In this document: one piece after another, positions 26,151 to 34,259 of the stretch
How the letters are laid out: every line of letters begins with the position of its first letter
How positions within the stretch are numbered: position 1 is the first letter of the stretch
From: an uncultured Alphaproteobacteria bacterium
GTDB taxonomy: Bacteria; Pseudomonadota; Alphaproteobacteria; GCA-2731375
Length of the DNA stretch: 64,000 nucleotides
NCBI GenBank assembly: GCA_951812805.1
Contig: CATOSZ010000008.1
Location: 262,137-326,136, forward strand
Reading direction: 5' to 3'
Translations under genes and position numbers: made by a program
The notes under the pieces: generated by a model
Databases searched by the model: none
Told to the model about the DNA's origin: nothing
Seen by the model: the letters and a program-made list of their open reading frames with translations, nothing else

Positions 26151-26222
26151 AAGGGGTCAGGTCTTGCTTTTTTCCTTCATTAGAATTCGCAACGTAATTC
26201 AACATTCAAGTCCTGACCCCTT
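26151..26222. repeat. REP-like palindromic extragenic element, 72 bp
   Basis: AAGGGGTCAGGTCTT (26151-26165) and AAGTCCTGACCCCTT (26208-26222) are inverted complements with one mismatch, separated by an AT-rich loop of 42 bases (TTTCCTTCATTAGAATTCGC). GGGGTCAGG-type palindromes are recurrent extragenic repeats in many proteobacteria, often mobilised by REP-associated tyrosine transposases. This family knowledge is from recall. It sits between the fossil gene tail and the intact ornithine-cyclodeaminase-like gene, which is convergent with the amidase, so it may also act as a transcript end. Confidence 0.7.
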
Positions 26223-26306
26223 TTGGAGCGGTTGGAGCGGTCGAAGGCTGGCGTTCGCCCGGGCTCGAGAGCGCGAGGCGGAATGAGGGCTTCGCGTGGG
26301 GAGGCG

Positions 26307-27311
26307 TCAGGCGAACCGGAGCGTCTGTCCGATTTCCAGGTCGCCGGCCTTCTTCAGCAGGATCCAGCCGAGGGCGATATCGGTGATGCTCAGGCCGCGA
26401 TGCCAGAACAGAATGGTTTCGTCGTCGGCTTCCCGGCCCGGTTTGGCGCCGGCCACGATGTCGCCGAGTTCCCCGTGCAGGGAGGCTTCGGTGATCCGGC
26501 CTTCGTCGACATGGCGTCGTAACGCGCCGAGCGGCAGTCCCGGCCGACATTGCCCCCAATCGTCGACCACGACCTTGTCCATGACGTCCGTCAGCGAGAG
26601 TTCGACCGCGCTCATCGTGCCGTAGGGTACGACCAGCGCCCCTTTCGCGACCCAATCGGTGAGGAACAAGGGCGCCGGTTCCGGCAAACGCGAGGCCTCG
26701 ACCATGATGTCCGCGCCTTCGAGGCAGTCTTGCCAGTTGTCGACCACCCGGATCGGTTTCCCCAGATCCTCCCTCAGGCGTTCCCCGAAGGCGTCGCGGC
26801 TTTCCGGGCGGCGGGAGTGGACGCGGATTTCATCGAAGTCGAAGAGATGATCAAGCAGCCTGACGTTCCAATAGGCGCTGCCTCGCGCGCCGATATGGCC
26901 GAGTATCCTGCTGCTCTTGCGGGCGAGGAACTTGGCGCCGATCGCGGTCACCGCGCCGGTGCGCATGTCGGTTATCGCGGTCGCGTCGATGATGGCCCGC
27001 GGAATGCCGGTTTCCGGATCGAACAAGTTCAGGATGCCGACTTCGGAGGGGAGGTCGTGCTGGTAGTTGTTGTAGAAGTCCCCGACGATCTTGATGCCGG
27101 CGGTATTCAGGGGCGTCACCACGCCGCGCAACACGTTGAAGTGGCCCTTCTGCGAGGTTTCGGGGACCAGGTGAACGCGCGGTTCGATGACGACCTGTCG
27201 CATGCCTTGCGCGTGCACGGCGCTCTCGACCGCTGAAATAATTTCATCGTCGGTCAACGACAGAGCCGAGACGTCGGCGCGATTGAGATAGGTGACGTCG
27301 ATTCTTTGCAT
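26307..27311 (-). CDS. Ornithine cyclodeaminase/mu-crystallin-family protein
   Basis: The protein has 334 residues from ATG 27311 (MQRIDVTYLNRADVSALSLT). GIKIVGDFYNNYQHDLPSEV, then LFDPETGIPRAIIDATAITD and MRTGAVTAIGAKFLAR, are the substrate-binding half shared by ornithine cyclodeaminases, ketimine reductases and mu-crystallin. ILGHIGARGSAYWNVRLL is the NAD(P)-binding GxGxxG region, here with Ala in the third position (GARGSA), slightly unusual. ADIMVEASRLPEP is the following strand. The exact reaction (ornithine deamination or imine reduction) cannot be told from sequence. Confidence 0.88.
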   Translation of the reverse strand: MQRIDVTYLNRADVSALSLTDDEIISAVESAVHAQGMRQVVIEPRVHLVPETSQKGHFNVLRGVVTPLNTAGIKIVGDFYNNYQHDLPSEVGILNLFDPETGIPRAIIDATAITDMRTGAVTAIGAKFLARKSSRILGHIGARGSAYWNVRLLDHLFDFDEIRVHSRRPESRDAFGERLREDLGKPIRVVDNWQDCLEGADIMVEASRLPEPAPLFLTDWVAKGALVVPYGTMSAVELSLTDVMDKVVVDDWGQCRPGLPLGALRRHVDEGRITEASLHGELGDIVAGAKPGREADDETILFWHRGLSITDIALGWILLKKAGDLEIGQTLRFA

Positions 27312-27410
27312 GCTTCCCTCCGCGAGCTCCGGACGGTGACGGAACATCCATGCCGCAAATCGTAGCAGATCAGAACGAACGGCGATCACGGGCGATGTCA
27401 GGCACGTGCC

Positions 27411-28241
27411 TCAGCCACTTCCGATCCGGCGGACGGTCAGGGCCGGGACCCCGGCGACGAGGTCCGGCAGGCTTTCGGGCAGCGCCAGCTCCGCCGCGTC
27501 GTCGGCGCTCCGGCGCAGAACCTGGTCGACGATCCCCGCCGCCGAGGCGAGCGCGCCGGCGAAATCGCCCGTCTCCAGGTGCCCGGCCAGAAACGCGGCC
27601 GCGAACAGATCGCCGGTGCCATGCGGCGGCGTGTCCTGCCGGGGGACGTCCACGGCGAAGAACTCTCCACCCGCATGGCCGATCGTCGTGACCGTCCGGC
27701 CGTCGTCGAGCGCCGAGGTGCAGGCCACGAGGCTCCGCATGTCGGCCAGGGAGTCGAGGATCGCCGCCTCGCCGTCGAGCGCGCGCCCGGTCAGCCATTC
27801 CAGTTCGAAGCGGTTCGGCGTCGCCAGGTCGGCCCGGGGCAGGAGGCGGTCACGCATGACTTCCCCGATGCCGTCGGCGACATAGATCCGGCCGTCGTCG
27901 CCCAGGACCGGATCGCAGCAAAAGGGTACGTCGGGGCCGAGGCGGTCGAGATAGCCGGCGAGGTGGTCGGCGATCGCCGCGGTGCCGAGGTAGCCGCTTA
28001 GAATCGCGTCGGGCCGGAAGCCGCGCGCCTCCAGGCCGGCCAGCAGGTCCGCGACCAGGGCGGGCGAAACCGGCTCGCCCGCGAAGCCGCCGTGCGCCGG
28101 GTGGTTGGAGAACAGCACCGTCGGCAGGTGCCAGGCCTCGTGGCCGAGCGCCTGCAGCACGGGCACCTGAATCCGGCCACCGACATGGCCCGCGACGACG
28201 TGGGAGTTGACGACGAGTATCTTCAAGGCCGAATTTCCCAT
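27411..28241 (-). CDS. pdxY: Pyridoxal kinase (PdxY/PdxK type)
   Basis: The start MGNSALKILVVNSHVVAGHV (ATG 28241) gives 276 residues. NSHVVAGHVGGR opens the ribokinase fold, CCDPVLGDDGRIYVADG and ATPNRFELEWLTG are the typical pyridoxal-kinase motifs, and PPHGTGDLFAAAFLAGHL holds the catalytic aspartate and anion hole. It phosphorylates pyridoxal to PLP for salvage in the cytoplasm. It is divergent from the sdh operon, whose promoter begins about 30 bp upstream of this start. No strong ribosome binding site is visible. Confidence 0.88.
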   Translation of the reverse strand: MGNSALKILVVNSHVVAGHVGGRIQVPVLQALGHEAWHLPTVLFSNHPAHGGFAGEPVSPALVADLLAGLEARGFRPDAILSGYLGTAAIADHLAGYLDRLGPDVPFCCDPVLGDDGRIYVADGIGEVMRDRLLPRADLATPNRFELEWLTGRALDGEAAILDSLADMRSLVACTSALDDGRTVTTIGHAGGEFFAVDVPRQDTPPHGTGDLFAAAFLAGHLETGDFAGALASAAGIVDQVLRRSADDAAELALPESLPDLVAGVPALTVRRIGSG

Positions 28242-28271
28242 CCCCGACAAGGATTTCCCGGCGCCGCTCGG

Positions 28272-28299
28272 TTGACGTGACGCCCTGCCGGCGTAATAT
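28272..28299 (+). promoter_or_regulatory. Putative sigma-70 promoter of sdhCDAB
   Basis: TTGACG at 28272-28277 and TAATAT at 28294-28299 are separated by 16 bp, 59 bp before the sdhC ATG. It is the best consensus match noticed in the window. No operator was recognised around it. Confidence 0.55.
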
Positions 28300-28358
28300 C
28301 CGGCCGAACGAAGGCCCGGGCCGAAATCGTGCGGCACGGCGACAACGAAGAGAGCGCG

Positions 28359-28748
28359 ATGGCTTCGAACAAGCGACCCCTATCGCCCCATCTGCAGGTT
28401 TACAAGCCGCAAATCACCTCGGTCCTGTCGATCACCCATCGGATCACCGGTGTCGGTCTCGGTCTCGGCACGCTGCTGATCGCCTGGTGGCTGATCGCGC
28501 TAGCCGCCAGCCCCGACAGCTTCGCCGTGGCGCAGGGCTTCATGGGTTCCATCATCGGCCGGATCCTGTTGCTCGGGTTCACGCTCGCCCTGTTCTTCCA
28601 CCTGGCAAACGGCATCCGCCACCTGTTCTGGGATGCGGGCAGGGGGTTCGAGTTGGGCACCGTCACCAAGAGCGGCTGGGCCGTCGTCGTCGCCACGGTC
28701 GCGTTGACGGCGCTGACCTGGATCGCCGCCTACGCGATGAGGGGCTGA
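28359..28748 (+). CDS. sdhC: Succinate dehydrogenase cytochrome b556 subunit SdhC
   Basis: ATG 28359 gives 129 residues (MASNKRPLSPHLQVYKPQIT). SVLSITHRITGVGLGLG is the SHR..TG quinone-site signature with helix I, and ALFFHLANGIRHLFWDAG contains the haem-ligand histidine. Three membrane helices are evident. With SdhD it anchors complex II in the cytoplasmic membrane and carries electrons to ubiquinone. It is the first gene of sdhCDAB, 4 bp before sdhD. Confidence 0.96.
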   Translation: MASNKRPLSPHLQVYKPQITSVLSITHRITGVGLGLGTLLIAWWLIALAASPDSFAVAQGFMGSIIGRILLLGFTLALFFHLANGIRHLFWDAGRGFELGTVTKSGWAVVVATVALTALTWIAAYAMRG

Positions 28749-28752
28749 CAGC

Positions 28753-29142
28753 ATGAGTGAGAGAGAATTGCGCCCGCCGCTCTCCCGGGTTCGCGGCCTG
28801 GGCTCGGCGAAGGACGGGACACATCACTGGTGGATGCAGCGGGTGACGGCGATCGCCCTGGTCCCGCTGGTGGTCTGGTTCGTCGCCTCCATCGTATCGC
28901 TGGCCGGTGCGGACCACGCCGCCGTCGCGGCCTGGCTAACCCATCCGTTGGCCGGGCTGCTGATGGTGCTGTTTCTCGCCACCGGCTTCTATCACCTGAT
29001 GTTGGGCCTGCAGGTGGTGGTCGAGGATTACGTCGGCGAGGGCTGGTGCCGTATCGCCTCACTCCTCGCCGTGAAGTTCGCCTGTATCGCGATTGGCCTG
29101 GCCTCGATCCTGGCCACGCTCCGCATCACGCTTGGAGGCTGA
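28753..29142 (+). CDS. sdhD: Succinate dehydrogenase membrane anchor SdhD
   Basis: The protein has 129 residues with three hydrophobic helices. [20 protein letters not shown] precedes helix I, and [20 protein letters not shown] contains the H.xxG..Q..EDY signature of SdhD with the second haem ligand. It pairs with SdhC. Spacing is 4 bp from sdhC and 4 bp to sdhA. Confidence 0.95.
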   Translation: MSERELRPPLSRVRGLGSAKDGTHHWWMQRVTAIALVPLVVWFVASIVSLAGADHAAVAAWLTHPLAGLLMVLFLATGFYHLMLGLQVVVEDYVGEGWCRIASLLAVKFACIAIGLASILATLRITLGG

Positions 29143-29146
29143 GGGC

Positions 29147-30934
29147 ATGACCGAGGCATATCCGATCATCGAACACACCTATGACGTCGTCGTCGTCGGT
29201 GCCGGGGGCTCCGGCCTGCGCGCGACCATGGGCATGTCGCAAGCCGGGCTGAAGACCGCCTGTATCTCCAAGGTGTTTCCGACCCGCTCCCACACCGTCG
29301 CGGCGCAGGGTGGCATCGCCGCCGCACTCGGCAACATGGGCGAGGACGACTGGCGCTGGCACATGTACGACACGGTGAAGGGCGCCGACTGGCTCGGCGA
29401 CCAGGATGCCATCGAATACATGTGCCGCGAGGCGCCGCGCGCCGTATTGGAACTCGAGCACATGGGCCTGCCGTTTTCCCGTACGGAAGAGGGCAAGATC
29501 TACCAGCGGGCCTTCGGCGGCATGACCACGCGCTATGGCGAAGGCACCGCGCAGCGCACCTGTGCCGCCGCAGACCGGACCGGACATGCCATCCTGCACA
29601 CGCTCTACCAGCAGTCGTTGCGCTATGACACCGACTTCTTCATCGAATATTTCGCCCTCGATCTGATCATCGAGGACGGCGCCTGCCGCGGCGTCATGGC
29701 CTGGAACCTGGAAGACGGCACCATCCATCTGTTCCGGGCCCACATGGTGGTGCTGGCGACGGGTGGCTACGGGCGCAGCTACTTCTCCTGCACCTCGGCC
29801 CACACTTGCACGGGCGACGGCAATGCCATGGTGATGCGCGCCGGCCTGCCGCTGCAGGACATGGAATTCGTGCAGTTCCACCCGACCGGGATCTACGGCG
29901 CCGGTGTGCTGATCACCGAGGGCGTGCGCGGCGAGGGCGGCTTCCTGACCAATTCCGAAGGCGAGCGGTTCATGGAGCGTTACGCGCCGAGCGCCAAGGA
30001 CCTGGCCAGCCGCGACGTCGTCAGCCGTTCCATGACGATCGAGATCCGCGAGGGCCGCGGCGTCGGACGCGACAAGGACCACATCCTGCTGCATCTCGAC
30101 CATCTCGATCCCAAGGTGATCGAACAGCGCCTGCCCGGCATCTCGGAAAGCGCGCGGATCTTCGCCGGTGTCGACGTGACGCGGGAGCCGATCCCGGTGC
30201 TGCCGACGGTGCATTACAACATGGGCGGTATCGCCACGAACTATTGGGGCGAGGTGGTGACCCTGCACGAAGGCAACCCCGACACCGTCGTGCCGGGGCT
30301 GATGGCGCTGGGTGAAGCGGCCTGCGTCTCGGTGCATGGCGCCAACCGGCTCGGCTCCAACTCGCTGATCGACCTGGTGGTGTTCGGCCGGGCGGCGGCG
30401 ATCCGGGCGGCCGAGATCGTCAAGCCGGGGGAGTCGCACAAGGATCTGCCCTCGGACGTCGCCGACCAGTGCCTGGGCCATTTCGACCGCATGCGCCACG
30501 CCAACGGCGGCACGCCGACGGCGCGCATTCGCGACCAGATGCAGCGGGCGATGCAGAACAATTGCGCGGTCTTCCGCACCGGCGAGGTGCTGGACGAAGG
30601 CATGGAATTGATCAACGGCGTCTGGCAGCAGATGGCCGACATCAAGGTCACCGACCGCTCCCTCGTCTGGAACTCCGACCTGGTCGAGAGCCTGGAGCTC
30701 GACAATCTAATGCGCCAGGCCGTGGTCACCATGGCGGCGGCCGGCAACCGACAGGAAAGCCGGGGCGCGCACGCCCGCGAGGATTTCTCGACGCGTGACG
30801 ACGAGGAATGGATGAAGCACACGTTGACCTGGATGGACGACGACGGCTCCGTCGCCATCGACTACCGTCCGGTCCACACCTACACCCTCACCAACGACGT
30901 CCAGTACTTCCCGCCGCAGGCGCGGGTCTATTGA
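29147..30934 (+). CDS. sdhA: Succinate dehydrogenase flavoprotein SdhA
   Basis: The protein has 595 residues from ATG 29147. [18 protein letters not shown] is the FAD fold, and [20 protein letters not shown] includes the histidine that binds FAD covalently. [20 protein letters not shown] and [18 protein letters not shown] are catalytic and FAD-binding motifs. [18 protein letters not shown] is the C-terminal domain. It oxidises succinate to fumarate in the TCA cycle, on the cytoplasmic face. Length matches the family. Sequence is undamaged. Confidence 0.98.
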   Translation: MTEAYPIIEHTYDVVVVGAGGSGLRATMGMSQAGLKTACISKVFPTRSHTVAAQGGIAAALGNMGEDDWRWHMYDTVKGADWLGDQDAIEYMCREAPRAVLELEHMGLPFSRTEEGKIYQRAFGGMTTRYGEGTAQRTCAAADRTGHAILHTLYQQSLRYDTDFFIEYFALDLIIEDGACRGVMAWNLEDGTIHLFRAHMVVLATGGYGRSYFSCTSAHTCTGDGNAMVMRAGLPLQDMEFVQFHPTGIYGAGVLITEGVRGEGGFLTNSEGERFMERYAPSAKDLASRDVVSRSMTIEIREGRGVGRDKDHILLHLDHLDPKVIEQRLPGISESARIFAGVDVTREPIPVLPTVHYNMGGIATNYWGEVVTLHEGNPDTVVPGLMALGEAACVSVHGANRLGSNSLIDLVVFGRAAAIRAAEIVKPGESHKDLPSDVADQCLGHFDRMRHANGGTPTARIRDQMQRAMQNNCAVFRTGEVLDEGMELINGVWQQMADIKVTDRSLVWNSDLVESLELDNLMRQAVVTMAAAGNRQESRGAHAREDFSTRDDEEWMKHTLTWMDDDGSVAIDYRPVHTYTLTNDVQYFPPQARVY

Positions 30935-30945
30935 GGTAAGCACGG

Positions 30946-31725
30946 ATGGCTGAATTCAGGCTGCCGGCCAATTCCAAGGTCGGCCAAGGCAAGCACCACA
31001 AGGCCGAGGGCGGGGGCGACATCCGCCGCTACAAGGTCTATCGCTGGAACCCGGACGACGCCGAAAACCCGCGCGTCGATACCTACGAGGTCGACATGTC
31101 GACCTGCGGGCCGATGGTTCTCGACGCGCTGATCAAGATCAAGAACGAGATCGATCCGACGCTGACCTTCCGCCGGTCCTGCCGGGAAGGGGTATGCGGG
31201 TCCTGCGCCATGAACATCGACGGGACCAATACGCTCGCCTGCACCCGGGCGAACGACGAGGTCGAGGGGGACGTCGCGATTTATCCTCTGCCGCACCTGC
31301 CGGTGATCAAGGACCTGGTGCCGGACCTCACGACCTTCTATGCGCAATACGCTTCGATTGAGCCGTGGTTGAAGTCGACCTCGCCGGCGCCACCGGATTC
31401 GGAGCGATTGCAGAGTGAGGAGGATCGTCAGAAGCTCGACGGTCTCTATGAATGCATTCTCTGCGCCTGCTGCTCGACCAGCTGCCCGAGCTATTGGTGG
31501 AACGGCGACCGCTATTTGGGCCCGGCGGCACTGCTGCAGTCCTATCGCTGGCTCATCGACAGCCGGGACGATTCGACCGGAGAACGGTTGGACGACCTGG
31601 AAGATCCCTTCCGGCTCTACCGCTGCCACACCATCATGAACTGCGCCAAGGCCTGCCCGAAAAGCCTCAATCCCGCCAAGGCGATTGCCGAGGTGAAGAA
31701 GATGATGGTGCAACGCCGCGTCTGA
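30946..31725 (+). CDS. sdhB: Succinate dehydrogenase iron-sulfur subunit SdhB
   Basis: The 259-residue protein has three clusters: [2Fe-2S] in [20 protein letters not shown] with the following C, [4Fe-4S] in [16 protein letters not shown], and [3Fe-4S] in [36 protein letters not shown] opens the plant-type ferredoxin domain. It passes electrons from SdhA to the quinone site. It is the last gene of sdhCDAB and is followed by a hairpin at 31753. Confidence 0.98.
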   Translation: MAEFRLPANSKVGQGKHHKAEGGGDIRRYKVYRWNPDDAENPRVDTYEVDMSTCGPMVLDALIKIKNEIDPTLTFRRSCREGVCGSCAMNIDGTNTLACTRANDEVEGDVAIYPLPHLPVIKDLVPDLTTFYAQYASIEPWLKSTSPAPPDSERLQSEEDRQKLDGLYECILCACCSTSCPSYWWNGDRYLGPAALLQSYRWLIDSRDDSTGERLDDLEDPFRLYRCHTIMNCAKACPKSLNPAKAIAEVKKMMVQRRV

Positions 31726-31752
31726 TCCGGACATCTGAGCCGACGTGACGGG

Positions 31753-31776
31753 GAGCCGCCTGCGGGTGGCTCTTCT
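31753..31776 (+). terminator. Probable hairpin terminator after sdhB
   Basis: GAGCCGCC (31753-31760), loop TGCG and GGTGGCTC (31765-31772) pair over 8 bp with one G-U, followed by TTCT. The weak T run makes intrinsic termination likely but not strong. Confidence 0.5.
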
Positions 31777-31861
31777 GCGTGTGCGCCGCGTTAACGACCG
31801 CTAAATCCCTGACTCGTTAGATGGGGGCCGTTAAGATTTTTCACGGAAATGCGACGGCGCG

Positions 31862-34237
31862 ATGCGTATCCTCGGCCTGTTGGACATGTTCAAGACGTTG
31901 CGCGATTGCGCGCGGAGCCGGCTCGGCCGTCGCGTCACCTTCTTCGTCTTCCTGGCCATCCTGCTGGTCGAGACGGGAATCCTGATCCCGTCCTACTACA
32001 AGTTCGAGGCCGAACGCCGCGCCGACCTGTTGCGCCATGCCCATGTCGGCGTCGCGGCTCTGGTCGCGATTCTCCCGCCGGAAGAGCTGGCGGCGGCTCT
32101 TGCCCGACTGCCGGCGCACGAATCCTTGCTGGTCGGCGTTCGCGTGCGGCGTGGCGACGGCCGGCCCCTCGGCGGCTTTGGCGAGGCGGCCGAGGGCGAG
32201 ACGCCGGCGGGACGCCTCGACGTGTTCTGGCCGTTCGAGACGGGAGAGGGAACTTTCGACGTCGCTGCCCGGCTCGATGCGCGTGACGTCGCCCGGGAGG
32301 TCGATGCCTTTGTCTGGCGTGTCGGCGGCATGGTGCTGGTGATTTCCCTCGTCGTCTGCTCGGCCGCGTTCGTCGTCGTCGGCTATGTGGTCCTGCGCCC
32401 GGTGTTGGCCCTGCGCGAACGTATGACGGCGCTCGGCGAGGCGCCAGGTGTTCCACGGCACCATCGCCTCGATTGGCAACGGCGCGACGAGTTGGGAGAC
32501 GTGGCCGAGGCCTTCGACGCCATGCTGGAACGCGCCGCGGCGAACATGGAGGAACTCGACACGGCGGCCTTCGAGATCGCGAGCCATCGAGACCGCCTGG
32601 AAGAGCGGGTGGCGGGGCGAACCCGCGACCTGGAAGTCGCCAACCGCCGCCTCGCCCTGGCGGAGGCCCGTGTCCGCGATTTCGCCGCCGCGTCGTCCGA
32701 CTGGTTTTGGGAAATGGATGCCGAATGCCGTTTCTCCTACTTCTCGGACCGCTTCACCGAGGTCACCGGCGTGCCGCAGGAGACCCTGCTCGGCAAGACC
32801 CGCCAGGAAACCGGCATTCCGGACGTCGATCCCGAGGCCTGGGCCGCCCATCTGGCCGCCTTGCGCGACCATCGCCCGTTCCGCGATTTCGAGCATCCCC
32901 GAACCCTCGACGACGGCCGGCTCGTGCATCTCGCCATCAGTGGGCAGCCGCATTTCGACGAGCGCGGCGTCTTTCAGGGCTACCGCGGTACCGGTTCGGA
33001 CGTCACCAGGAACCGGGACGCGGAGCTGGCGCGCGTGGCCGCACGGACGGCGGAGGCGTCGAGCCGTGCCAAGTCGGAATTCCTCTCCACCATGAGCCAC
33101 GAGCTGCGCACGCCCCTCAACGGCGTTATCGGCATGGCCGAAAGCCTGCTGCGCGAGGACCTTCGCGAAAGCCAGAGCGCCGACGTCGAGGTCATCCGGC
33201 AGTCCGGTGAAGTTCTCTTGCGCCTGCTCGACGATCTGCTGGATCTTTCCAAGATCGAGGCGGGCCGGGTGGAACTCGAGGATGTGGATTTCTCCCTCGC
33301 GACCTTGCTGCAGGGGACCGAGGCCCTGTGGATGCCCAGGGCGCGGGAGAAAGGATTGGACCTCGTCGTCACCAACGAAGTACCGGCCTTCGATGCCGTA
33401 CATGGCGATTGCGGGCGGCTGCGGCAGATCCTGAACAATCTGGTCGGCAATGCGATCAAGTTCACGCCCGAGGGCGAAATCACCGTCACCCTCTCCGATG
33501 CGCGTGCGGACGCGGGGGCGCTGATGCTCCGCTTCGATGTGCGCGATACCGGCATCGGAATTCCCGACGACGTGAAAGAGAAACTCTTCGCGCCCTTTAC
33601 CCAGGCCGACAGCTCGACCTCGCGGCGTTTCGGCGGCACCGGCCTCGGTCTCTCGATCTGCAAGCAGCTCTCCGAAATGATGGGCGGCGCCATCGGTGTG
33701 GAGAGTACCCCCGGCGCCGGTGCGCACTTCTGGTTCACCGTAACGGTCGACCTCGGCGATGCGGATGCGGTTGATTCCCGCGCGGAGATGCCCGAAGTAG
33801 ATGTCGACCCGTTGGCCCGGCTGGCGGCGCTTTCCCGTCCACCGCGAATCCTGGTGGCTGAGGACAATGCGGTCAATCGCAGGGTCATCGCCGCCCTGTT
33901 GTCGCCCGTCGACTGCACCTTGGAGATCGTGGAGAACGGCGCGTTGGCGGTGGCGGCCGTGCGTGAGGCCCCGCCGGACCTGGTCTTGATGGACGTGCAG
34001 ATGCCGGAGTTGGACGGCATAGCCGCGACACAAAGGATCCGAGGGCTGCCGGGGCCGGAGGCCCGGGTTCCGATCATCGCGCTGACGGCCAACGCGATGC
34101 GGGGCGATCGCACGAAATACCTGGAAGCCGGTATGGACGATCATGTCGCAAAGCCGGTAAAGCCGGCGGTGCTGTTCGCCGCCATCGCCCGACAGTTGGC
34201 GATGCCAGCTGCCGCGACCCGCGCCGAAGCGTCTTGA
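31862..34237 (+). CDS. Membrane hybrid sensor histidine kinase (HAMP-PAS-HisKA-HATPase-REC)
   Basis: The protein has 791 residues. Membrane helices near residues 21-42 (VTFFVFLAILLVETGI) and 160-182 (MVLVISLVVCSAAFVVVGYV) bracket a periplasmic sensor region of about 115 residues. A HAMP-like linker and coiled coil follow, then a PAS domain (DWFWEMDAECRFSYFSDRFT). The HisKA motif FLSTMSHELRTPLNGVIGMA has phospho-acceptor H413. The ATPase has NNLVGNAIKFTPEG, DTGIGIPDD and GGTGLGLSICKQ. The receiver has LVLMDVQMPELDG, with D711. The phosphate probably goes on to an unlinked HPt or regulator, since no response-regulator gene is adjacent. Confidence 0.93.
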   Translation: MRILGLLDMFKTLRDCARSRLGRRVTFFVFLAILLVETGILIPSYYKFEAERRADLLRHAHVGVAALVAILPPEELAAALARLPAHESLLVGVRVRRGDGRPLGGFGEAAEGETPAGRLDVFWPFETGEGTFDVAARLDARDVAREVDAFVWRVGGMVLVISLVVCSAAFVVVGYVVLRPVLALRERMTALGEAPGVPRHHRLDWQRRDELGDVAEAFDAMLERAAANMEELDTAAFEIASHRDRLEERVAGRTRDLEVANRRLALAEARVRDFAAASSDWFWEMDAECRFSYFSDRFTEVTGVPQETLLGKTRQETGIPDVDPEAWAAHLAALRDHRPFRDFEHPRTLDDGRLVHLAISGQPHFDERGVFQGYRGTGSDVTRNRDAELARVAARTAEASSRAKSEFLSTMSHELRTPLNGVIGMAESLLREDLRESQSADVEVIRQSGEVLLRLLDDLLDLSKIEAGRVELEDVDFSLATLLQGTEALWMPRAREKGLDLVVTNEVPAFDAVHGDCGRLRQILNNLVGNAIKFTPEGEITVTLSDARADAGALMLRFDVRDTGIGIPDDVKEKLFAPFTQADSSTSRRFGGTGLGLSICKQLSEMMGGAIGVESTPGAGAHFWFTVTVDLGDADAVDSRAEMPEVDVDPLARLAALSRPPRILVAEDNAVNRRVIAALLSPVDCTLEIVENGALAVAAVREAPPDLVLMDVQMPELDGIAATQRIRGLPGPEARVPIIALTANAMRGDRTKYLEAGMDDHVAKPVKPAVLFAAIARQLAMPAAATRAEAS

Positions 34238-34259
34238 GAGCGCCGCCTGGCGGAGCTGA

